This document shows, piece by piece, positions 6,318-13,099 of a DNA stretch of 13,099 bases. The notes beneath the pieces are model-generated. The model ran no database searches and had not been told where the DNA came from. It worked only from the letters and a program-made list of their open reading frames with translations. Source of the stretch: Candidatus Gerdarchaeota archaeon. Its GTDB lineage: Archaea > Asgardarchaeota > Heimdallarchaeia > JABLTI01. The translations under genes and the position numbers were made by a program. How positions within the stretch are numbered: position 1 is the first letter of the stretch; every line of letters starts with the position of its first letter. The DNA is taken from NCBI GenBank assembly GCA_016840905.1, contig JAEORM010000030.1, forward strand, positions 1-13,099. Direction: 5' to 3'.

Positions 6318-9300
6318 ATGAAAATATCCATCAAAGGAGCATGCGAAAATAACCTCAAAAATATTGATGTTGATATAGATGATGGGATAACAGTTGTAAC
6401 TGGAATTTCTGGTTCTGGAAAAACATCTCTCGTTTTTGATACACTCTATAAAGAAGCTCGCAGAAGATTTATGGATATTTTTTCCATAAGAACCTCTGCA
6501 CTTAGAATGCAACCTGTAAAGGTTCAAAGTTTGATAGGTGTAGGTCCAACAATAGCTGTAGGGCAAAATTTGCTTAATAGAAATCCTTTGTCCACTCTAG
6601 CTACTGCTTCAGGTTTACATCCTTTTTTACGTTTATTATATGCTAACTTTGGTGAAAGACGATGTAATAATTGTGGAAATCTAATACAAATTTTAGATGA
6701 AGATTCAATTGTAGACAAACTAAATTTACTGAAGAAGCATAAGGAAATCACTCTTTTTAGTCCATTAGTTAAAAGGAGTAAAGGAAGTCATAGAGCACTT
6801 CTTAGTAAATTAGTTGCTACATTTAAACATCAAAATATTTTTGTTGATGGAAAAATTTGGGACAACAAAAATTTAATCCCAACAATTGAACATGATATTG
6901 AAATAAAATTAGGTGAAATAAAACAAAACACTTCTATTAAACAAATAAGGGAATTTATTCAAGAATCTGGTATGCTAGGAACGCCTGCAATAATACTTCG
7001 AGCAACTAATTTTGAGGTAATTTTTTCTAAAGATTACATTTGTGCAAATTGTAATACTTGGCTGGGAGAAGTAAAACCACAGCATTTTCATACTAGATGT
7101 CCATTTTGTGAGGGTAAGGGTTGCGTACAATGTAAACAAACAGGTTTGCACCCACAAGCTGCAACTGTTTATTGGGGAGGATTAATTTTACCAGAGTTAT
7201 TATCACAATCTATAGCTGATGTTAGTAGATTATTTGCTCAAGAAGAATTACCTAACTCAGCTGATAGATTAAAACATGAAATTACTAAACGGCTCGATTC
7301 GCTTCTTCAAGTTGGATTGGGTTATATCTCACTTGATAGACCTTCACCAACCTTATCTAGAGGAGAATCACAAAGAGTTAGATTAGCGGTAGCAATTTCT
7401 AGCAAATTGGAAGATATGCTTTATGTTTTAGATGAGCCAACAGTTGGCCAACATATGGCTGATGTTAATCGTTTTCTTCCAATTTTCAAGGAGTTAAAAG
7501 GTTCTGTTGTTTTTGTTGAACATGATAGAATGGCTGCTTTATCTGCAGATGAAGCTATAGATATTGGTCCTAAAGCGGGATTTATGGGTGGTGAAATTGT
7601 ATTTCAAGGTTCGCTAAATGCATTGTGGGAATCCAATACAATTACTGGACGTTATTTTAGTCTAAATGAACGCGTACAAATCCCTTCTTCCAATAAAGCA
7701 TCAAATCATTTTCTGATTTTTAAAGAAGCTTTTTTCAGAAATTTACAACAAATTGATATTAAAATTCCTTTAAACTGTATGACTGTTATCACAGGTGTTT
7801 CTGGTTCAGGAAAAAGCACTCTTATTGAAGAGGTTATAGTTCCTTCTTTAACAAAGAAGAAAGCAATTGGTTGTAAAGAAATTATTGGTTCCTTATTAAA
7901 ACCAATAATAGTAGATCAGTCACCTATTGGACGGAATCCCCGATCAAATCCTGCAACCTATACTAATCTTTCAGATATTATACGAGAAATATTTTCAAAC
8001 CAAACAAAATTATCAGCTTCCCACTTTTCGTTTAATAGACCTGAAGGAGCTTGTACTGCCTGTAATGGTATTGGTGCGCAAGAAGTAAAAATGCGATATC
8101 TTCCTTCTACTTGGATAACATGTGCTTCATGTTCAGGTGATAGGTTTTCTGAAGAGGTTTTGGAAGCTAAAGTTTCTTTTAATGGTAAAGAGTACTCAAT
8201 TGCTGATTTTTATAATCTTGATGTTGCTCAAGCATATAATTTATTCAAAAATGAAAAACGATTTTCTGAAAAAAATCAAAACGCTGCTCTTAGAATTCTC
8301 AAAGCGATGATGGATGTTGGTTTGGGATATCTCCCATTAGGACAATCCTCAACAACACTTTCAGGTGGTGAAGCTCAGAGAGTAAAATTAGCAAAATATC
8401 TTGGAAAAGGATCAATTAAAGATCGATTAATCATTCTAGATGAACCTTCTACTGGTTTACATCCATTTGATATAAGTGGTTTATTGAATGTTCTTCATCG
8501 TTTAGTAAGAGCTAATGGAACAATTATCGTGGTAGAACACAACTCAGACATTATACGAGCTGCAGATTGGATTATTGATTTGGGGCCTGGAGCAGGTGAT
8601 GAAGGTGGAAAAGTAATTTTTTCTGGTACACCTAATGATTTACTTCATTGTAAAAATTCATTAACGAGTGAATTTCTAGAACGAGAAGAAAAAATCAAAC
8701 CAGAAGCAGAGAAGGAAGAGGTAAGACACTCTTATTCTGATAAAATTTCAATTCGAGGGGCAAATATCCACAATTTAAAGAATGTTGATATCGATTTTCC
8801 TAAAAATCAATTAATAGTTGTTACAGGTGTTTCGGGTTCTGGAAAATCAAGTCTTGTATCTGATATATTGGAAATAGAAGCTAGAAGAAGATTTCTTGAA
8901 ACATTAACTTTATATGAACGTCAAAGCACACGAGAAGGACCTGAAGCTCCAGTCGAATCAGTTAGTGGCTTAGGGGTAACACTAACTGTTAAACCTGGTA
9001 GAGATAATTATAATCTACGAAATACTGTTGGAATAGCAACTGAGATTTCTTATCATTTCGCAATTTTATTTGCTAATATAGGTGATAAATTCTGTTTAAA
9101 ATGCGGAGAGAAAATGATAAAAGGTGAACATTGGATTTGTCCATCTTGCAAATCTGTAGAACCATTAGCAAAGGTTCGTCATTTCTCACCCATAAATTAT
9201 GCTGCGGCATGCACTACTTGTAATGGTGTAGGCACACTTAGAAAACCTTCTCCAGAGAAATTGATCATTAATCCTAAAAAACCACTTTGTGAAGGAGCAA

Positions 9301-11180
9301 TGTATTCGCCAGGTTTCTTCCCTTATGGATTTATCTGTAAACCTTTCAATAGTGGTTATTATATAATACGAGCTTTAGGTGAGCGATATAATTTTGATCC
9401 TTGTAAAACTCCATGGAATGAAATGTCTGAAGAAGCACAAAACGCTTTTCTTTTTGGTGATTCAAAACCAATAGAAGGAGTAAGTATTGGTCGAAAAGGG
9501 CATACTAATCCATTTAAATTTACTTTTCGTGGTTTTTATGGTTGGGTGAGGGAATGGGATGTAGGAGGAACCTATACTGAAACACAGATCTGTCCTCAAT
9601 GTAAAGGTGCACGTTTAAAACCTGAATATCTTTCAGTTAAAATTAATAATTTTAATTTACATGAAATTCAAGAATTATCTTTAATTGAACTTGAAAAAAT
9701 CTTAGGCTCAATAAAAATATCTGAAACTAAACCCAAACTTATTTTTTCAAGTTATGAAGCAGTGATGAAACGATTAAAGTTTCTAATCCAAGTTGGTTTG
9801 GGATACATCCATCTTAACAGAATTTTTGCTACTTTATCTGCTGGTGAAGCTCAAAGAATAAAATTAGCTGGTTTGTTGGGTAGTGGATTAACTCATCTAA
9901 CGATCTTATTGGATGAACCATCTCGAGGTATGCATCCTGTTGAAATTGATGGTTTGATAATTGCTCTTAAAGAATTAAGAGATGAAGGAAATACTGTTAT
10001 CGTTGTAGAACATGATCCAGAAATAATTGAAAAAGCTGATTATCTTATTGATATGGGACCAGGACCAGGAATTGCAGGCGGTAAAATTTGCGCGAAAGGA
10101 TCATTTCCAGCGGTACTTGAGAAGCAAACTATTACAACTGATTGGTTAAATGGGAAACGAAAAATTAATTTGAAGAAAATCACTCGAGAGTCAAAAGATT
10201 GGATGATTATTGAAGGTGCTAAAGCACAAAATCTGAAGGGAGAGGATATTAAAATTCCTCTGGGAATTTTAACAGGTATCTGTGGAGTTTCGGGTTCTGG
10301 TAAGAGTACTTTACTAATAGACACATTGGGAAGAGCATTGATTCCCAAAAAACAAACAACTTCTGTTGCTTATGAACCTATAGATCCAGGGGAGCATAAA
10401 GTTATCAAAGGTGCACCAGAACGTGTAATAATGGTTGATCAAACAAGACAGGGTATCTATAACCCATTATATTATTTAGGTTTAACAAAACCATTTATGA
10501 AAATCTATGCTGAAAGTGAGGATGCTGAAATTTTAGGTATAGATGAATCTATCTTGTCAAAACAATGTAGTGTTTGTAATGGTCGGGGAATCATTTCTAC
10601 AGATTTAGATTTTCTACCATCTATTTTAACACCTTGTGATACTTGTAAAGGATCAGGACATATTGCTGAAATTTGGGACATCCGCGTAAAAGGGTATACT
10701 TTACCAGATTTATACAATCTAACAATAGAACAGGTTTATGAATTATACAAAAATCAACCTCAGATTGCTGGTAAATTACAATGTGCAATTGATGTTGGTC
10801 TAGGTTATCTTGTTATGAAACAACCAAGTTATTCTTTATCAGGAGGGGAAGTACAGAGATTAAAAATAGCGTTTGAGTTAAGTAAGAAAGCTCTCGATAG
10901 AACTTTGTATATTCTAGATGAACCAACTGTTGGGCAGCATTTAGAAGATATCAATAGATTAATTGGTGTTTTTAATAGATTAGTTGAATTAGGGCATTCA
11001 GTAATAGTAATAGAACATAGTACAGAAATTTTAGCTTCATGTGATTGGTTAATCGAATTAGGTCCTGGAGGAGGTCCTGATGGTGGAAAAGTAGTTGCTG
11101 AAGGTACACCTAGTAAACTTGCAAAAGGAACGACACCAACAGCAAAATACCTTCGTAAAATTTTGGAGGAACTAAAATGA
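6318..11180 (+). CDS. uvrA: Giant tandem UvrA: four-ABC excinuclease subunit A-like ATPase
   Basis: UvrA is the damage-sensing ABC ATPase of nucleotide excision repair and normally has about 940 residues with two ABC cores. This 1620-residue protein holds four: Walker A lysines at 35, 499, 843 and 1329; signatures LSRGE (346), LSGGE (681), LSAGE (1173) and LSGGE (1507); Walker B Asp-Glu at 372-373, 708-709, 1199-1200 and 1534-1535. A charged linker (about 785-808) joins two UvrA units. The DNA-binding zinc finger of each second core has the UvrA spacing CX2CX19CX2C (579/582/602/605 and 1417/1420/1440/1443), which identifies UvrA rather than ABC-F or a transporter. Unit 1 keeps a UvrB-binding-like region (about 120-241) but has no insertion domain. 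Unit 2 lacks the UvrB-binding region but keeps the insertion domain (about 969-1091). The C-terminus (AEGTPSKLAK...YLRKILEELK) is complete. Start ATG 6318 gives a normal UvrA N-terminus without a strong Shine-Dalgarno. The stop overlaps the next gene. Chlamydial UvrA is also a tandem form. No uvrB or uvrC is in the window, so a repair role is likely but not shown. Confidence 0.93.
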   Translation: MKISIKGACENNLKNIDVDIDDGITVVTGISGSGKTSLVFDTLYKEARRRFMDIFSIRTSALRMQPVKVQSLIGVGPTIAVGQNLLNRNPLSTLATASGLHPFLRLLYANFGERRCNNCGNLIQILDEDSIVDKLNLLKKHKEITLFSPLVKRSKGSHRALLSKLVATFKHQNIFVDGKIWDNKNLIPTIEHDIEIKLGEIKQNTSIKQIREFIQESGMLGTPAIILRATNFEVIFSKDYICANCNTWLGEVKPQHFHTRCPFCEGKGCVQCKQTGLHPQAATVYWGGLILPELLSQSIADVSRLFAQEELPNSADRLKHEITKRLDSLLQVGLGYISLDRPSPTLSRGESQRVRLAVAISSKLEDMLYVLDEPTVGQHMADVNRFLPIFKELKGSVVFVEHDRMAALSADEAIDIGPKAGFMGGEIVFQGSLNALWESNTITGRYFSLNERVQIPSSNKASNHFLIFKEAFFRNLQQIDIKIPLNCMTVITGVSGSGKSTLIEEVIVPSLTKKKAIGCKEIIGSLLKPIIVDQSPIGRNPRSNPATYTNLSDIIREIFSNQTKLSASHFSFNRPEGACTACNGIGAQEVKMRYLPSTWITCASCSGDRFSEEVLEAKVSFNGKEYSIADFYNLDVAQAYNLFKNEKRFSEKNQNAALRILKAMMDVGLGYLPLGQSSTTLSGGEAQRVKLAKYLGKGSIKDRLIILDEPSTGLHPFDISGLLNVLHRLVRANGTIIVVEHNSDIIRAADWIIDLGPGAGDEGGKVIFSGTPNDLLHCKNSLTSEFLEREEKIKPEAEKEEVRHSYSDKISIRGANIHNLKNVDIDFPKNQLIVVTGVSGSGKSSLVSDILEIEARRRFLETLTLYERQSTREGPEAPVESVSGLGVTLTVKPGRDNYNLRNTVGIATEISYHFAILFANIGDKFCLKCGEKMIKGEHWICPSCKSVEPLAKVRHFSPINYAAACTTCNGVGTLRKPSPEKLIINPKKPLCEGAMYSPGFFPYGFICKPFNSGYYIIRALGERYNFDPCKTPWNEMSEEAQNAFLFGDSKPIEGVSIGRKGHTNPFKFTFRGFYGWVREWDVGGTYTETQICPQCKGARLKPEYLSVKINNFNLHEIQELSLIELEKILGSIKISETKPKLIFSSYEAVMKRLKFLIQVGLGYIHLNRIFATLSAGEAQRIKLAGLLGSGLTHLTILLDEPSRGMHPVEIDGLIIALKELRDEGNTVIVVEHDPEIIEKADYLIDMGPGPGIAGGKICAKGSFPAVLEKQTITTDWLNGKRKINLKKITRESKDWMIIEGAKAQNLKGEDIKIPLGILTGICGVSGSGKSTLLIDTLGRALIPKKQTTSVAYEPIDPGEHKVIKGAPERVIMVDQTRQGIYNPLYYLGLTKPFMKIYAESEDAEILGIDESILSKQCSVCNGRGIISTDLDFLPSILTPCDTCKGSGHIAEIWDIRVKGYTLPDLYNLTIEQVYELYKNQPQIAGKLQCAIDVGLGYLVMKQPSYSLSGGEVQRLKIAFELSKKALDRTLYILDEPTVGQHLEDINRLIGVFNRLVELGHSVIVIEHSTEILASCDWLIELGPGGGPDGGKVVAEGTPSKLAKGTTPTAKYLRKILEELK
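11163..11180 (+). promoter_or_regulatory. Ribosome binding site and ATGA start/stop overlap
   Basis: The last codons of the UvrA gene contain GGAGG (11166-11170), 6 bases before ATG 11177. This is the clearest Shine-Dalgarno in the window. The UvrA stop TGA (11178-11180) overlaps that ATG as ATGA. Together they indicate translational coupling of the toroid protein to UvrA, and they fix the downstream start. Confidence 0.75.
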
Positions 11181-12208
11181 CCTGGTTACCAATTTTATTA
11201 GCAGACCCTTCACTAAATCTTCGTTATCTTGTGATGAAAAATTTCTTATCAGAAGATAATGCTGACGAATTGAATGAGCTAGAAGAACTCCGTTATGAAG
11301 ATTCTTTATTGACTGATTTATTAGCTTTACAATCACCTGAAGGGTATTGGGATAAAGGTGATTTTGTTGGTGGAAGTCATAAAACTCGAATTTTCACTAC
11401 TGCTCAAGCTTTAATTAGATTGAGTTATTTTGATTTACCAAAAGAATATCTTCCTATTAAACAAGGAGTTGAATATCTCTTTAGCGAACAAAGAGATGAT
11501 GGTTCGTGGCCTTTACCTGCTTATCGAGAAAAATTTGTTGAAAAAGATGGTTATGAGATTATGTCATTGCAAACATCTTTACCTCTAAGAGCTATTGCCA
11601 AATGTGGCTTTGCTACTGATTCTCGTGCAGAGAAAGCATATAATTGGTTGTTAAATCAACGCACACCAGATGGCACTTGGCCAACAGGTATCGTAAAAGG
11701 AAACTTTGGTTATGTAGCTGGTTATCGAAAGATTGCTCAAAGTAGATGGGGGTGTCGGTCAAATACAACTGGGGCGCTGATTTGTTTAGCACATCATCCT
11801 AAGTATCAACATTCACCAGCTGCTCAAAGAGCCTTGGATTTATTATTGGGTCGTGATACACAAGAACAACAAACACTGGGTTATGAAGTGGCGAGAACAA
11901 TTGGTTTTGAGCAAGCAACAGGATTTATCACTTATTTTGCAAGGTTTGATGTATCACTTATGCTTGACCTTTGTTGGCGCGTCAAAGCGACATTAGAAGA
12001 CAATCGTATTAGAGAATTAGTTTCTTTCATAGAGAACCTACAAGGTCCGTATGGTCTTTGGGAATATCATGAGAAACCTCACGCATCACGATGGATTACA
12101 TTTGATATACTAAGATCACTTAATAATTTACAAGCTGATGGCGAGTGGCTAAGCAATGTACCAAAAACGCCTTTCCAAACCTATCCAAAAACAAAGAAAC
12201 GATTTTAA
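11177..12208 (+). CDS. Prenyltransferase/squalene-cyclase-like alpha/alpha-toroid repeat protein
   Basis: The 343-residue protein carries repeated QW-type motifs (QxxxGxW) of the terpenoid-cyclase/prenyltransferase toroid fold: QSPEGYW (52-58), QRDDGSW (105-111), QRTPDGTW (161-168, one residue longer) and QGPYGLW (289-295). Helical segments with small residues lie between them. The DxDD acid motif of squalene-hopene cyclases is absent, and no protein-prenyltransferase zinc triad can be assigned, so cyclase activity is unlikely; a binding or scaffold role, or an unknown enzyme, is more plausible. The first 30 or so residues (LADPSLNLRYLVMKNFL) look like a helical-repeat cap. No signal peptide or membrane segment is seen, so it is probably cytoplasmic. 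It starts inside the UvrA stop codon with a good ribosome site and is very likely made together with UvrA. Proteins of this fold are sometimes annotated only as prenyltransferase/squalene oxidase repeat-containing. Confidence 0.82.
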   Translation: MTWLPILLADPSLNLRYLVMKNFLSEDNADELNELEELRYEDSLLTDLLALQSPEGYWDKGDFVGGSHKTRIFTTAQALIRLSYFDLPKEYLPIKQGVEYLFSEQRDDGSWPLPAYREKFVEKDGYEIMSLQTSLPLRAIAKCGFATDSRAEKAYNWLLNQRTPDGTWPTGIVKGNFGYVAGYRKIAQSRWGCRSNTTGALICLAHHPKYQHSPAAQRALDLLLGRDTQEQQTLGYEVARTIGFEQATGFITYFARFDVSLMLDLCWRVKATLEDNRIRELVSFIENLQGPYGLWEYHEKPHASRWITFDILRSLNNLQADGEWLSNVPKTPFQTYPKTKKRF

Positions 12209-12219
12209 TTTTGTTTTTA
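12203..12219 (+). terminator. T-rich tract at the end of the UvrA-toroid operon
   Basis: TTTTAATTTTGTTTTT begins at the toroid stop codon. No stable hairpin precedes it, so it would fit an archaeal U-tract terminator better than a bacterial intrinsic one. The remaining stretch up to 12375 holds no gene I can support; it contains a 10-bp tandem repeat at 12259-12278. Confidence 0.3.
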
Positions 12220-12258
12220 ACCAAATTTAACTAAAGAAAAGCAAAAAGAAGAAAAGAG

Positions 12259-12278
12259 TTTCCAACAATTTCCAACTA
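12259..12278 (+). repeat. Two tandem copies of TTTCCAAC(A/T)A
   Basis: TTTCCAACAA (12259-12268) is followed directly by TTTCCAACTA (12269-12278). The 10-bp period is about one helical turn, so two bound proteins would face the same side of the DNA. A related TTCCAACAA lies at 64-72 in front of kynureninase. Function is unknown; it may be a regulator site for the DUF3303-like gene or chance. Confidence 0.35.
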
Positions 12279-12375
12279 TTTTACCAAGAATTTAACATTA
12301 ATGATAATCGAAATAATCTTAAAAGAGATTATTGATTGTTTAATAGTAAAAGAAATTTTGATGGAAGTCATGTAC

Positions 12376-12663
12376 ATGAGATTCATAGTATTTTGGGAAT
12401 ATCTACCTGAAACCTTGGATGAGGTATTAAAAAAATTAAATAAATTTGAAAAAGAGGAAGCAAAAAATAAAGAAAAATATCCTACAATACTAACAGGTCC
12501 ATTTTTATTTACAGGTGAATCCAAAGGTATAACAATTTGCTCAGCTGATAATGACGAACAGATTTTTAGCTTATATCAATATCTCCATCCAGAGTTAAAA
12601 ATGAGTTTTGTTCCTGTTATGGATACCAAAGAAGCTAAAGAATTTTTATTACCAGGTAAATAG
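12376..12663 (+). CDS. DUF3303-like small protein, function unknown
   Basis: From ATG 12376 the protein has 95 residues and begins MRFIVFWEYLPET, a typical start for the DUF3303 family of small alpha/beta proteins. KYPTILTGPFLFTGESKGIT (35-54) and HPELKMSFVPVMD (71-83) also match the family's pattern as I recall it; the fold is dimeric alpha/beta-barrel-like, and the biochemical role is unknown. The frame is open back to ATG 12301, with ATGs at 12361 and 12370. The MRF start is preferred because family members begin there, and because GGAAG (12363-12367) lies 8 bases upstream. The extra 25 residues are hydrophobic and low in complexity. The gene converges with the MFS transporter gene, leaving 16 bp between them. 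Confidence 0.72.
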   Translation: MRFIVFWEYLPETLDEVLKKLNKFEKEEAKNKEKYPTILTGPFLFTGESKGITICSADNDEQIFSLYQYLHPELKMSFVPVMDTKEAKEFLLPGK

Positions 12664-12679
12664 CTTAATAGCTCTTTCT

Positions 12680-13099
12680 TTACTTTGGTGTAGAAAACGA
12701 TGGTGGTAATTCTTCTACTTTTTTAGTTGTTTTTGGTTCACTAATGAATAAATAACCCATTGATGCTATTAATCTCCCACCTGCAATGATCCAAAGTAAA
12801 ACATAAATTGTCAACCATTCATTGTTCATAATTTTTATGTGATCAGCAATTATCCCCATTACAAGACTAGCTATAAATGTTACTACACCAACAAAGAGAT
12901 TATGGATGCCTGTATATGTTCCTTTTTCTGCTTCTGGAGCACAATCCAATATATAGCTATTTTGTCCAACGAAATAAAATGCATTGCACATTCCACTAAC
13001 AATTGAGGAAAGTGACATAAACCACCATGTTGGTAACCATATGATTGCTATTGCCAAATTTAGTGGTACTAAAAATAATCCCACTCTTCCAATAAATAG
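12680..13099 (-). CDS. Major facilitator superfamily transporter, C-terminal part (5' end outside window)
   Basis: The last 139 residues of a membrane transporter are encoded. The frame runs through the window edge without a stop (LFIGRVGLFLVPL...). A GTG at 13082-13084 is internal, so the gene is cut by the window rather than short. Four membrane spans are visible: around LFLVPLNLAIAIIW, FMSLSSIVSGMCNAFYFVG, LFVGVVTFIASLVMGIIAD and YVLLWIIAGGRLIASMGYLF, as expected for spans 9-12. Between spans 10 and 11 lies SYILDCAPEAEKGTYTGIHN, the cytoplasmic loop seen in many MFS proteins (P.e.rg...g). A hydrophilic tail of about 20 residues (SEPKTTKKVEELPPS) ends in the cytoplasm. The substrate cannot be inferred from this half. 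Confidence 0.8.
   Translation of the reverse strand, partial: LFIGRVGLFLVPLNLAIAIIWLPTWWFMSLSSIVSGMCNAFYFVGQNSYILDCAPEAEKGTYTGIHNLFVGVVTFIASLVMGIIADHIKIMNNEWLTIYVLLWIIAGGRLIASMGYLFISEPKTTKKVEELPPSFSTPK

Noticed and set aside
6276..6566. Minus-strand open frame over the UvrA start
   Set aside because: It is antisense to the Walker A region of a certain gene, and the translated product has no recognisable motif.
8122..8310. Plus-strand out-of-frame open frame inside the UvrA gene
   Set aside because: It is entirely nested in conserved UvrA sequence including the zinc finger, and its Lys/Leu/Phe-rich product looks like an out-of-frame reading.
6318..11180. Reading the four-ABC protein as an ABC-F/EF-3 factor or a transporter
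   Set aside because: The CX2CX19CX2C fingers between Walker A and signature, the DQSPIGR motif and the UvrA-type ends of each core are UvrA hallmarks. There are no membrane segments.
12276..12524. Minus-strand open frame across the DUF3303-like gene
   Set aside because: It overlaps a better-supported gene and gives a Ser/Phe/Ile-rich product, typical of the antisense of AT-rich coding DNA.
12662..12673. AGCTTAATAGCT as a terminator hairpin between the convergent DUF3303-like and MFS genes
   Set aside because: The stem is only 4 bp and the following tract is interrupted (CTTTCTTTAC), too weak to call.
1..13099. CRISPR arrays, tRNA or rRNA genes, insertion sequences and attachment sites
   Set aside because: No regularly spaced repeats, cloverleaf-like sequence, transposase-like protein or long terminal repeats were seen. 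All intergenic gaps are short (under about 210 bp).

Overview
This is a 13.1 kb, strongly AT-rich window (GC roughly one third by eye) with standard stop-codon use (TAA, TAG and TGA all end genes). The signals lean archaeal: most starts lack a clear Shine-Dalgarno, TATA-like boxes and T-rich terminator tracts lie between genes, and a DUF3303-type small protein is present. Kynureninase together with UvrA would suit an Asgard archaeon such as a Heimdallarchaeia relative. No universal marker gene is present, so this placement is inference, and a low-GC bacterium is not excluded.

Layout. (1) 208-3354, + strand: kynureninase, then an M3-family oligoendopeptidase F-like metallopeptidase 81 bp downstream. 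(2) 3362-5222, + strand: a hairpin/T-tract terminator, a probable new promoter, then a second, diverged PepF paralogue. (3) 5223-5256: a short convergent terminator. (4) 5257-6133, - strand: a SAM-dependent methyltransferase followed by a 54-residue single-pass membrane protein, probably one transcript. (5) 6134-6317: a divergent promoter region with nested inverted repeats. (6) 6318-12208, + strand: a 1620-residue UvrA with four ABC ATPase cores, overlapping by 4 bp (ATGA) a squalene-cyclase-like alpha/alpha-toroid protein. (7) 12376-12663, + strand: a DUF3303-like small protein. (8) 12680-13099, - strand: the C-terminal end of a major facilitator transporter that runs out of the window.

The most interesting locus is the giant UvrA. 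It is two UvrA units in tandem (about residues 1-808 and 809-1620). They have lost complementary modules. The first unit keeps a UvrB-binding-like region but lacks the insertion domain. The second keeps the insertion domain but lacks the UvrB-binding region. The chain therefore looks like a covalent, asymmetric UvrA dimer with one copy of each accessory domain. It appears translationally coupled to a toroid protein of unknown function. No uvrB or uvrC lies in the window. The other genes do not form an obvious common pathway: tryptophan/kynurenine breakdown and oligopeptide hydrolysis are both catabolic, but a functional link is only a guess.
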